A DNA stretch of 54,767 bases from Halorubrum sp. 48-1-W (GTDB lineage: Archaea; Halobacteriota; Halobacteria; Halobacteriales; Haloferacaceae), in contig NZ_QMIM01000032.1 of NCBI RefSeq assembly GCF_003287355.1, positions 1 to 54,767 of the forward strand, read 5' to 3'. Below, piece after piece: positions 25,407 through 32,598 of this stretch. Numbering within the stretch: the first letter of the stretch is position 1; the number at the start of each line of letters is the position of its first letter. A model generated the notes under the pieces. That model worked only from the letters and a program-made list of their open reading frames with translations. It was not told where the DNA came from and searched no databases. Position numbers and translations under genes: made by a program.

Positions 25407-25796
25407 CTACAGCGTCGACGGATCGGATCCGACGGTCTGCCGGATCAACGCTTCGACCGGCGGGTCGAGGGGTTCGAGTTCGACGAAGCCACCCTTCCGG
25501 TCGTACGAGACGATCCCCGCTTCCTCAAGGAGCGGGAGGTGGACGTGGACGAGTTCGATGACGAGTCGGCGGCGGTCCTCCGGGGTCTTCATCCCGCCGG
25601 CCGAGGATACGTCCCACCCGAGGAGGACGCTCACGGCCTCCTCGACCGGGTACCGTCCCTCCTCGAGCAGGAGCCACAACAGCCGTCGCCGCCGCGTCGA
25701 GGCGAGCGCGCGGTAGAGACGGTCGTCGGACAGCCGAACCGCTCCGGGCTCGGAACCGACATCGGCCTCCCTCGGCAGGTCCTTCCCGTCGTTCAT
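25407..25796 (-). CDS. DUF7344-like/ArsR-like HTH protein, partner of the DICT protein
   Basis: 129 residues. A winged-helix pattern starts with LYRALASTRRRRLLWLLLEEG, typical of haloarchaeal DUF7344-type regulators, and continues LVIELVHVHLPLLEEAGIV with the wing YDRKGGFVELEP. There is no transmembrane tail, unlike the trio at 38241-40458. TTTAATA on the minus strand at 25823-25829 is 27-33 nt upstream of the ATG. It is the first gene of the operon with the DICT protein; a regulatory pair is inferred from spacing and domain content. Confidence 0.83.
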   Translation of the reverse strand: MNDGKDLPREADVGSEPGAVRLSDDRLYRALASTRRRRLLWLLLEEGRYPVEEAVSVLLGWDVSSAGGMKTPEDRRRLVIELVHVHLPLLEEAGIVSYDRKGGFVELEPLDPPVEALIRQTVGSDPSTL

Positions 25797-25910
25797 TCGA
25801 GTTAGCTATCGTAGGTGTTGGATATTAAATCATGTTGACGACGATCTGTTCGTTCCCGCGTCCGGAACAGTATCCGATATCGATACGTTCGACGTTCACG
25901 GCGGGGTCGC

Positions 25911-26438
25911 TCATCCGTCCAACTCGGCCACGATCCGCTCACGGATCGGCCCGGCGTCGACGGGGGCCCACGCCTCGATGTCGTAAGTCACGTCCGCGAG
26001 GACCTCCAGCCGTTCCGCGTCGCCCCCGGTGATGGCGGCGACGGCGTCGGCGGAGAGCCGCTCCAGGGCGGCCTCCGAGAGCGCCTCCCGATCGACGTCG
26101 CGGTCCGGGACGTCGAGGATGTGCGGGAGGTCCTCGGCGCCCTCCGGGAGCGAGGGGAACGCCGCCGGGCCGACCGCGAGGGGGTCGGCGCCCTCCCCGA
26201 GTCCGTCGGTAGCCCCCTCGGTCGCGACCGCATCCGACGGGGCCGGGACCAGCGCGTACTCCGCGACCGCGACGTCGATGGCGTCGTCTATCGCGGCTGT
26301 ATCCGCCTCGGCCCGGCGCTTGAAGGCGAGTTCGGAGACCGCCCGCGAGAGCTCCTCGCGGGTGAGCCAGTCGAAGAGGTCGACCACGCCGGCGAGGTCG
26401 TCACGGGCGGCGACGCTCGGGCCGGCTCCCTCGCTCAT
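25911..26438 (-). CDS. Hypothetical haloarchaeal protein coupled to the glycosyltransferase
   Basis: 175 residues, strongly acidic, mostly helical. The N-terminal part (LAGVVDLFDWLTREELSRAV, then SELAFKRRAEAD) is a conserved-looking block, a variable Gly/Asp linker follows, and the C-terminus has ERLEVLADVTYDIEAWAPVD. The ATG overlaps the stop of the upstream glycosyltransferase as ATGA at 26435-26438, so the two are co-translated. It matches, from memory, a DUF7109-type family found next to this transferase in haloarchaea; its role, perhaps as a partner of the transferase, is inferred only. Confidence 0.75.
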   Translation of the reverse strand: MSEGAGPSVAARDDLAGVVDLFDWLTREELSRAVSELAFKRRAEADTAAIDDAIDVAVAEYALVPAPSDAVATEGATDGLGEGADPLAVGPAAFPSLPEGAEDLPHILDVPDRDVDREALSEAALERLSADAVAAITGGDAERLEVLADVTYDIEAWAPVDAGPIRERIVAELDG

Positions 26439-27637
26439 CGGTCGCCACCCCAGGTGGGCGAGCCGTCGCGTCGCGGAGGGACCGCACCGGACGTCGCGTC
26501 GGGACTCGGGTCCACGGACTGCTCGGCGTTCGTGGCTCCCTCGGCGTCGACGGCAGCCTCGAGGTCCGCCCGCGCCGCCGCCGCGACCGTCGCGGGTGAG
26601 AGGGTGGTATCCTCCCACGCCGGGAGACGGTCGTCCGGCCCGGGCTTCGCGACCGCCTCGGCGTACGTCGCCACCTGCTCGCGCTCGTCGGTGCGGTCGT
26701 ACTCGAGCCCGTTGAACGCGGCGTCGGTCGCGTACCGGCCGACGAGTTCTCCCGCAGCCTCGCGGTAGCGGTCGGCAAGGGTGTCGTACTCGACGGCGAC
26801 CCCCGCGTCGGCGGCGACGCGGAGGGTCGCCGCGCCGACCGCCCGGCTCATGTCGGCGAGGCCGGTCGGACCGTCGACGGACCGGTGGTCGTGTTCGTAG
26901 CGACCGAGGTCGACCTGTGCGCTCCCCGCAAAGCCCGCGTGGACGAACGCCTCGCCGAGCGTCCCGATCTCGAGACCCCAGCCCCGCTGGACGCGGAGCT
27001 TCGAGACGAGGTCCGACGTGGCCGCGAACTCGCCGGCGAGCGCGTAGCGGAACGCCTCGAGGTACTCGAGTACGTCCGCGTCGTGGACGCTCGCGAGCGC
27101 GCGGACGAGCGGCCGGAAGAAGAGCCTGAACAGTCGGCCGTACAGCGCGCCGTCCTCGACGCGGGCGTAGTACCCCTTCGAGAACTCGTGGCCGTGGGCG
27201 ATCGGGAACAGAAGCCGGTTCACGAACGCGGGCGAGTACGTCGCCGTGTCGGCGTCGTGGACGACGACGAACTCCTCGTCGAGCGCCCGGCCGAGCGCGA
27301 GCCACACGTCCCGACCCTTGCCGCGGTCGCCGTCGAGGTCGTGGTCTGCGAGGCGGTCGGCGAGCCGTGGGCCGTCACACCACAGCGTCTCCACGTCGAG
27401 GTCGAACCCGTCGAGCCAGGACGCGAACGGTCCAGCCAGCTCCGGCGTGGCGCGCAGGGGGACGATAACCCTCGCGGGATCGACCTGCTCGAGCGAGGTG
27501 AGGACCCGTTCGGCCGCGAGCGTTCCGTACTCGCGTTCCGTCATCGGCACCACGACGGCCGCGCGCCCGGTCGGCGCGTCGGGGCGGTGGTCCGTCAGCG
27601 CGTGGAGCGTGGTCACGCGCTCTTGTACGTACTCCAT
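26435..27637 (-). CDS. GT-A glycosyltransferase, glucosyl-3-phosphoglycerate synthase-like
   Basis: 400 residues. An N-terminal Rossmann-like half (AAVVVPMTEREYGTL, then VIVPLRATPEL) leads to the nucleotide-sugar metal motif DAD at residues 128-130 (FVVVHDADTATYS). YYARVEDGALYGRLFRLFFRPLV and QRGWGLEIGTLGE follow, as in the GT81/GT2-like family that makes glucosyl-3-phosphoglycerate or related compatible solutes. The C-terminal 40 residues are low-complexity acidic. No phosphatase (GpgP/MpgP) is adjacent, so the acceptor is uncertain. Cytosolic, first gene of a two-gene operon. Confidence 0.82.
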   Translation of the reverse strand: MEYVQERVTTLHALTDHRPDAPTGRAAVVVPMTEREYGTLAAERVLTSLEQVDPARVIVPLRATPELAGPFASWLDGFDLDVETLWCDGPRLADRLADHDLDGDRGKGRDVWLALGRALDEEFVVVHDADTATYSPAFVNRLLFPIAHGHEFSKGYYARVEDGALYGRLFRLFFRPLVRALASVHDADVLEYLEAFRYALAGEFAATSDLVSKLRVQRGWGLEIGTLGEAFVHAGFAGSAQVDLGRYEHDHRSVDGPTGLADMSRAVGAATLRVAADAGVAVEYDTLADRYREAAGELVGRYATDAAFNGLEYDRTDEREQVATYAEAVAKPGPDDRLPAWEDTTLSPATVAAAARADLEAAVDAEGATNAEQSVDPSPDATSGAVPPRRDGSPTWGGDR

Positions 27638-27761
27638 TACCCGATCACACGGGAACGAGCCCCAAAATACGCACGATACCCGGGATCCGTGGGACCCGGG
27701 ATCCGCGGGGCGGAATCTCGGGGGTACCGGCGGGCGAACCGGACCTCGACGAACGGGCGAT

Positions 27762-28934
27762 TCAGTCGTGAGCGGCCCCGCCGGGGATCCGTCCGGCGGC
27801 GTTCAAGACGGCGTAGACGGCCACGAGAACGGCGAGTCCGCCCGCAGCGCCGAGGAAGACGGCGTCGTAGCTCACGCCGGCCTCGACCGTCTCGCCGACG
27901 ACCCACGACCCCCCCGCCTGTGTCGTCATCATGCCGGCGGAGTAGACGGCGTACGCGGACGCCCGCGATCCGTCCGGCAACGAGCCGAGCAGGTATGTGT
28001 CGCCGGCCGGAAACAGCATGTGAATGGAGAACCCCACGAGCACGCTGGCGAGGACGACCGGGAGGGTTTCCGACGCGAGGACCACGAGAACGACGCTGAC
28101 GAGGAAGGCCGTCACGATCCCGAGGAGGTACGGAACGCTCGGGAGCCGGTCCGCGATCTCGCCGGAGACGAGGAAGGCGGGAACGCCGGCCGCGAAGATC
28201 ACGGTGAGCAGGTTGCGGGCGGTCGTCGGCTCGAGCCCCTTGTCGATCATGTACAGCTCGTAGAAGTTGAACAGCCCCTGCCAGACCAAGCCCGTCAGAC
28301 CCATGAGCACGACGCCGGCGAGGACGAGCTTCCACTCCGAGCGCGCGCCGCCGAAGAAGTCCGTGTCGCTGCGGCCGGCTTCCGGAAGGTCGGTCCGGCG
28401 GGCCAAGACGACGACCAGCACGGTGGTGAGCGCGGCTGAGAGCGCGAGGCCGTAGAACGCGTACCGCCAGTCGTACCACAGCGTGACGGTGACCACTGGC
28501 GCGGCGATGACCGCCGAGAGCTGGCTCGCCATCCCGTGGACCCCCAGCACGCGGCCGACGCGGTCGGGGAACAGCTCCGAGACGAAGGGGTTCGCGGCGA
28601 CGAAGTAGACGCCCGAGGCGCTCCCGACGACGAACGCGGCGACCATCAGCGTCGGGACGCCGGGCGCGAGCGCGACCCCGAGCGCGCCGACCGTGAGTAT
28701 CGCTCCCGAGACGAGCACGACGGCGACACGGGAGGTCCGGGTGAGCACCCAGCCGGTCGGGATCCGTGGCGAGGCCGACCCGAGCCACGCGAGCGTGACG
28801 ACGAGGCCGGCGGTCCCCTCGCGGATCGTGAACTCGTCGATGAACTCGCCGACGAGCGGCGCGAACACCACCCGCGCGAAGTTCACGAGGAACACCATCG
28901 CACACAGCGATCCGAACAGCCGGTTGCGGGACAC
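27762..28934 (-). CDS. Major facilitator superfamily transporter
   Basis: 390 residues with about 12 membrane spans; RIPTGWVLTRTSR after span 2 and GEIADRLPS in the second half are the MFS loop motifs. The family resembles NarK/oxalate-formate-like haloarchaeal MFS proteins; the substrate is unknown. I chose the GTG at 28934 (VSRNRLFGSLCAMVFLVNF) because homologues begin just before the first span and because GTTTGTGC near 28963 has promoter spacing; the frame is open further upstream but Arg/Pro-rich and non-coding in character. It is not closely related to the MFS protein at 19218. Confidence 0.88.
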   Translation of the reverse strand: MSRNRLFGSLCAMVFLVNFARVVFAPLVGEFIDEFTIREGTAGLVVTLAWLGSASPRIPTGWVLTRTSRVAVVLVSGAILTVGALGVALAPGVPTLMVAAFVVGSASGVYFVAANPFVSELFPDRVGRVLGVHGMASQLSAVIAAPVVTVTLWYDWRYAFYGLALSAALTTVLVVVLARRTDLPEAGRSDTDFFGGARSEWKLVLAGVVLMGLTGLVWQGLFNFYELYMIDKGLEPTTARNLLTVIFAAGVPAFLVSGEIADRLPSVPYLLGIVTAFLVSVVLVVLASETLPVVLASVLVGFSIHMLFPAGDTYLLGSLPDGSRASAYAVYSAGMMTTQAGGSWVVGETVEAGVSYDAVFLGAAGGLAVLVAVYAVLNAAGRIPGGAAHD

Positions 28935-29102
28935 GGTCGCCGTTTCCGGGGGGCGAGCACAAACGTTGCGGAACCGGCCGCACGCTCGCGGTCCGGTCGT
29001 CGTTCGAAGCCGTTTCCCGCCCGGACCACGCTTCCAGTCCCCGCCACGTCCGCCGTCCGAGGGGCCCACGTGGCGTCCGACGCTCGTCAGCGGCGTGCGG
29101 GG

Positions 29103-29110
29103 TTTTTATA
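29103..29110 (+). promoter_or_regulatory. TATA element for the zinc-ribbon microprotein
   Basis: TTTTTATA at 29103-29110 is centred about 28 nt upstream of the ATG at 29135, which fits a leaderless transcript. Confidence 0.75.
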
Positions 29111-29134
29111 CCCACCGGCGACGAACGACGGGAT

Positions 29135-29305
29135 ATGAAATCCACGCGCAAGGCGCTACGTGACGGTGACCTATTCAAGGACACCTACGAGCGGCTCAAC
29201 TGCGCGACCTGTGAGAAGGTACTCAAAAAGAAGAACGATCCGGACGAAGTGTTCTCGGTCCGGACGTGTCCCGAGTGTGGCGTCGAGTTCAAGGAGCTTC
29301 GGTAG
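29135..29305 (+). CDS. HVO_0758-type zinc-ribbon microprotein
   Basis: 56 residues: MKSTRKALRDGDLFKDTYER, a first CxxC (CATC), the basic stretch KVLKKKNDPDEVFSVR, a second CxxC (CPEC), and the ending GVEFKELR. Two CxxC/CPxCG-like pairs about 25 residues apart form one zinc-ribbon. The sequence is very close to what I remember of Haloferax HVO_0758, a zinc-finger microprotein implicated in swarming and biofilm behaviour. It is basic for a haloarchaeal protein, consistent with nucleic-acid contact. Monocistronic, with a strong TATA element at 29103. Confidence 0.88.
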   Translation: MKSTRKALRDGDLFKDTYERLNCATCEKVLKKKNDPDEVFSVRTCPECGVEFKELR

Positions 29306-29357
29306 GCGTCGACGGGCGTCCCGTCGTCGCTCGCTCAGGAGTTCCGCTCGGGCCCGT

Positions 29358-30464
29358 TCACTCGAAGACGGCGTCGAACGCCGACGCGCCGAGCGGGTCG
29401 AACGTCCCCCCAGCGACGTTCTCCCGCAGGTGGGCCGGGTCCGTCGTCCCGACGAGCGAACAGGTCACGCCCGGCGCGCTCCGTGAGAAGTTGAGCGCCC
29501 GTTGTGCGGGGGTGTCGCCCGCGAGTCGCGCGTCGACACCCGCCGGGATCGACTCGCCCGCCGTCAGTTCGCCCTGTCCGATGCTCGCGCTCGTGACCAC
29601 CGAGAGGCCCGCCTCGTGGGCGAACCGCAGTGTCGAGATCGGCTCGCCGTCCGGGTCGTCGGGGGGTCGCTGGTTCGCCCGCGTGAACGCGTCGGCCATG
29701 TGGACGTTGAACGGGAGCTGTATCGCCGCGAAGCCGTGGTCGTCGTCGGGGCCGACCGCCTCGCCGGCCGCCACTGCGCGGGCGAGGACCTCGCGAAGCG
29801 AGAGGAACCGGTCCGCCCCCTCGGCGACGCGGAACCCGTCCCACGTCGCGACCCCGTACGCCCCGATGTCGCCCGCGGTCCGCCGACGTTCGAGCGTCTC
29901 GAATGCGACTTCTAGGGCGTCGTAGACCGCCTCCCGCGACCGCTCCGCGAGCTGTGTCTCCGGGTTGTGGACGTAGTAGCAGTCGACCGACCCGACGCCG
30001 AGCCGGTCGAGCGAGCGGTCGAGCGACCACTCCAGGTAGTCGGGCGCGAGGCTGTGTGCGCCGACGAGGTCGGCCGGGTCGACGATCCCGGAGTCGACGA
30101 ACCGTTCCCGGAGGTAGGCTGTCGGGTCGTCGGGGCGTTCGTCGTCGAACGGGAGGAACCCGCCCTTCGTCGCCACCACGACCGCCTCGCGGTCGACGCT
30201 CGCGTCCCGGATCGCCTCGCCGACGACCCGCTCCGACCGCCCGCATCGGTAGTTGACGGCGGTGTCGACGTGGTTCACCCCGGACTCGATCGCGAGCCGG
30301 ACGACCCCCCGGAGGGCGTCGTCGACGGCGTCGGTGGGGTCACCGAGGTACGTCCCCAGCCCGACGCTGGAGGCGACCCCCGGTCCGAACCGCCTGAAGT
30401 AGGTCCGTCCGAAGGCGTCGCCGAACGCGTCGCGGTAGCCCCAGAGGGCGTCTCGGGTGGCCAT
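29358..30464 (-). CDS. Aldo/keto reductase family oxidoreductase
   Basis: 368 residues. AKR tetrad candidates are Asp and Tyr in NHVDTAVNYRCGRSE, Lys in VVVATKGGF and His in DCYYVHNPE. The NADP-binding C-terminal half has SIGQGELT and SLVGTTDPAHLRENV. This looks like the haloarchaeal L-galactose dehydrogenase-like/AKR11-type branch; the substrate is unknown. ATG 30464 (MATRDALWGYRDAFG) is preferred to a GTG at 30491 because TTTTAA on the minus strand at about 30491-30497 is then at promoter distance. Convergent with the zinc-ribbon gene. Confidence 0.9.
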   Translation of the reverse strand: MATRDALWGYRDAFGDAFGRTYFRRFGPGVASSVGLGTYLGDPTDAVDDALRGVVRLAIESGVNHVDTAVNYRCGRSERVVGEAIRDASVDREAVVVATKGGFLPFDDERPDDPTAYLRERFVDSGIVDPADLVGAHSLAPDYLEWSLDRSLDRLGVGSVDCYYVHNPETQLAERSREAVYDALEVAFETLERRRTAGDIGAYGVATWDGFRVAEGADRFLSLREVLARAVAAGEAVGPDDDHGFAAIQLPFNVHMADAFTRANQRPPDDPDGEPISTLRFAHEAGLSVVTSASIGQGELTAGESIPAGVDARLAGDTPAQRALNFSRSAPGVTCSLVGTTDPAHLRENVAGGTFDPLGASAFDAVFE

Positions 30465-30532
30465 GATCGTTCGGACCGACGCCCGTGACACTTAAAACGT
30501 GTCCGACCGCCGCTCGACCGCGTCGACGGTAG

Positions 30533-30608
30533 GGGGACCTGCGAGACGATCGGAGACCTGCGAGACGATCGGAGACCTGCGAGACGATCGGGGACCTGCG
30601 AGACGATC
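30533..30608. repeat. 19-bp direct tandem repeat, 4 copies
   Basis: Units 30533-30551, 30552-30570, 30571-30589 and 30590-30608 read GG(G/A)GACCTGCGAGACGATC. They lie upstream of the aldo/keto reductase promoter, in the 341-nt gap before dacZ. The only other features in that gap are the 22-bp repeat at 30653 and the dacZ TATA element; no gene is seen. Confidence 0.95.
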
Positions 30609-30652
30609 GGGAGCCACCCGCACCCGCGGGCGTGAGCGGTGGATACGAAACT

Positions 30653-30696
30653 GGCGACGAGTCAGTACTGAACCGGCGACGAGTCAGTACCGAACC
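30653..30696. repeat. 22-bp direct repeat, 2 copies
   Basis: GGCGACGAGTCAGTACTGAA plus CC at 30653-30674, and the same with one change at 30675-30696, with a degenerate third beginning GGAGACGAC. It lies between the 19-bp array and the dacZ promoter. Confidence 0.85.
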
Positions 30697-30774
30697 GGAG
30701 ACGACCGTCCTCCGAACGTGACACGATAGTCGATCCCTCACGTGTCCGACGTCCGTACGACGTCGTCACAACGG

Positions 30775-30780
30775 TTTTAC
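30775..30780 (+). promoter_or_regulatory. TATA element for the dacZ-mscS operon
   Basis: TTTTAC at 30775-30780 is 26-31 nt upstream of the dacZ ATG at 30806; no Shine-Dalgarno sequence intervenes. Confidence 0.65.
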
Positions 30781-30805
30781 GTTCTCCCGGAGTCGTGACA
30801 GGACG

Positions 30806-31639
30806 ATGGCGTCACTCACCGACCACCTGGCCGAACTCGTCGAGGACGCCGACGCGGTACTCCTGTTCTCGCCGACCGCCTCCTTTCACGATCGTCTCAC
30901 CACCGCCGAGACGGACGATCGGAGGGGCGACCGGGCCGAGATCGTCGTCGTCGCGCCCGACAACGACGTCGACGCGGACCCGTTCGTCGAGCTACCGATC
31001 CCCTTCCGCGACGTACGCGACCGGATCCGGTTCGGGATCGAGGGCTCGATGGAGGCCGACCTCGTGACCGAGGGCGACGAGGTCGTCTGCGTCGTCTCCG
31101 TCTTCGAGGGCGAGTCCGACGCGGTGATCCGCGTCACGGTCGACGAGACCGCCCACACCGGCATCTACGACCTCTTCGTCGAGTCACGCGCCGACCCGGG
31201 CGTCATCCGCGACGTGCTCGACGTCGCCATCGAGCTCGGCAAGAAGGGCCAGAAGGGGAAACCCGTGGGCGCGCTGTTCGTCGTCGGCGACGCGGGCAAG
31301 GTGATGAACAAGTCCCGCTCGCTGTCGTACAACCCCTTCGAGAAGTCCCACGTCCACGTCGGCGACCCCATCGTGAACGTGATGCTCAAGGAGTTCTCCC
31401 GACTCGACGGCGCGTTCGTGATCTCCGATTCGGGGAAGATCGTCTCCGCGTACCGGTACCTCGAACCCGCCGCCGAGGGCGTCGACATCCCGAAGGGGCT
31501 CGGGGCCCGCCACATGGCCGGCGGCGCGATCACCCAGGACACCAACGCGACCGCGATCGTCCTCTCGGAGTCCGACGGCCTCGTTCGGGCGTTCAAGGGC
31601 GGCAAGCTCGTCTTAGAGGTCGACCCGGAGGAGTACTGA
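30806..31639 (+). CDS. dacZ: Diadenylate cyclase DacZ (c-di-AMP synthase)
   Basis: 277 residues. The catalytic DisA_N domain occupies the C-terminal half: SLSYNPFEKSHVHVGDP, the DGA motif in LDGAFVISDSGKIVSAYRYL, and the arginine-histidine motif GLGARHMAGGAI, followed by ATAIVLSESDGLVRAFKGG. The N-terminal ~125 residues are the archaeal DacZ-specific domain. It condenses two ATP to cyclic di-AMP, which is essential in Haloferax and linked to osmotic balance. It overlaps the downstream mechanosensitive-channel gene by one nucleotide (TGATG at 31637-31641), so c-di-AMP synthesis and the channel are co-expressed. Confidence 0.95.
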   Translation: MASLTDHLAELVEDADAVLLFSPTASFHDRLTTAETDDRRGDRAEIVVVAPDNDVDADPFVELPIPFRDVRDRIRFGIEGSMEADLVTEGDEVVCVVSVFEGESDAVIRVTVDETAHTGIYDLFVESRADPGVIRDVLDVAIELGKKGQKGKPVGALFVVGDAGKVMNKSRSLSYNPFEKSHVHVGDPIVNVMLKEFSRLDGAFVISDSGKIVSAYRYLEPAAEGVDIPKGLGARHMAGGAITQDTNATAIVLSESDGLVRAFKGGKLVLEVDPEEY

Positions 31640-32481
31640 TGCCGTCGGCTTCGACCCCCTCGATCGCGATATCGGCGGGTTCGACGCCCGTCGCGACGGC
31701 CACCACAGGGCGCGCCGGCGAGCTGTTGAACGCGGTCCCCGACCGCGTCTGGCTCGCGTTGTTCGTGCTCGCGATCGGGCTCGTCCTGGCCGTCCTCGTC
31801 GGTGTCGTCAACCGCCGACTGCTGGTCCGGGCGGGCGTCCCGGAGGCGATAGAGGGGACGACCTTCGAGCGCACCGCCCGCGAGTTCGACACTTCGACCG
31901 TCCGGATCGTCGCGAAGCTGTCGACGTACTTCATCGTCGCGGTCACCGTCCTCGTCGCGCTCACGGTCGCCGAGGTTCGGTACGTCGACCTCTTCTGGGC
32001 GGACGTGGCGGCGTTCGTCCCCCGCCTGTTCGTCGCAGTCCTCGTGGTCATCGTCGGCGTCGTCGTCGGCGACAAGGCCGAGCTACTCGTCGCCGAACGG
32101 CTCCGCGGGATCAAACTCCCCGAGGTGGGCGTGCTCCCGACGCTCGTGAAGTATAGCGTCGTCTACGTCGCCGCGCTCGTCGCGCTCGGACAGGTGGGCG
32201 TCCAGACGCTCGCGCTCGTCGTGTTGCTCGCAGCGTACTCCTTCGCGGTCGTCCTCCTGACCGCGCTGGCGACGAAGGACCTCCTCACGGCGGGCGCGGC
32301 CGGGGTCTTCCTCCTTCTGCGCCAGCCGTACGGGATCGGCGACGAGGTACGCGTGGCCGGCCAACGCGGGATCGTCCAGGAGGTCGACCTGTTCGTGACC
32401 CACGTCGAGACCGACGACGGCGAACACGTCCTCCCGAACCACGCCGTGTTCCGCGACGGGATCGTGTTGATCCGGGAGTAG
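31639..32481 (+). CDS. Mechanosensitive ion channel (MscS family) in operon with dacZ
   Basis: 280 residues. Hydrophobic spans at about residues 38-58, 85-108, 120-145, 160-180 and 185-225 lead into the pore/beta-domain segment RQPYGIGDEVRVAGQRGIVQE and LPNHAVFRDGIVLIRE. The protein stops directly after the beta domain and lacks the large cytoplasmic C-terminal vestibule of classical MscS, which is usual for short archaeal forms. It should release solutes on hypo-osmotic shock. The TGATG coupling with dacZ implies a shared osmotic response. Confidence 0.9.
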   Translation: MPSASTPSIAISAGSTPVATATTGRAGELLNAVPDRVWLALFVLAIGLVLAVLVGVVNRRLLVRAGVPEAIEGTTFERTAREFDTSTVRIVAKLSTYFIVAVTVLVALTVAEVRYVDLFWADVAAFVPRLFVAVLVVIVGVVVGDKAELLVAERLRGIKLPEVGVLPTLVKYSVVYVAALVALGQVGVQTLALVVLLAAYSFAVVLLTALATKDLLTAGAAGVFLLLRQPYGIGDEVRVAGQRGIVQEVDLFVTHVETDDGEHVLPNHAVFRDGIVLIRE

Positions 32482-32598
32482 CGTTACCCGTGTCTCGACT
32501 TCCCCGCTCCCCGACGTTCCCACGGCGTCGAAGTCGTTGGCGGTTCCTACCGACCGACCACAACCGTTAGGCTCGACCGCCCCCACGAGTCCGTAGAC

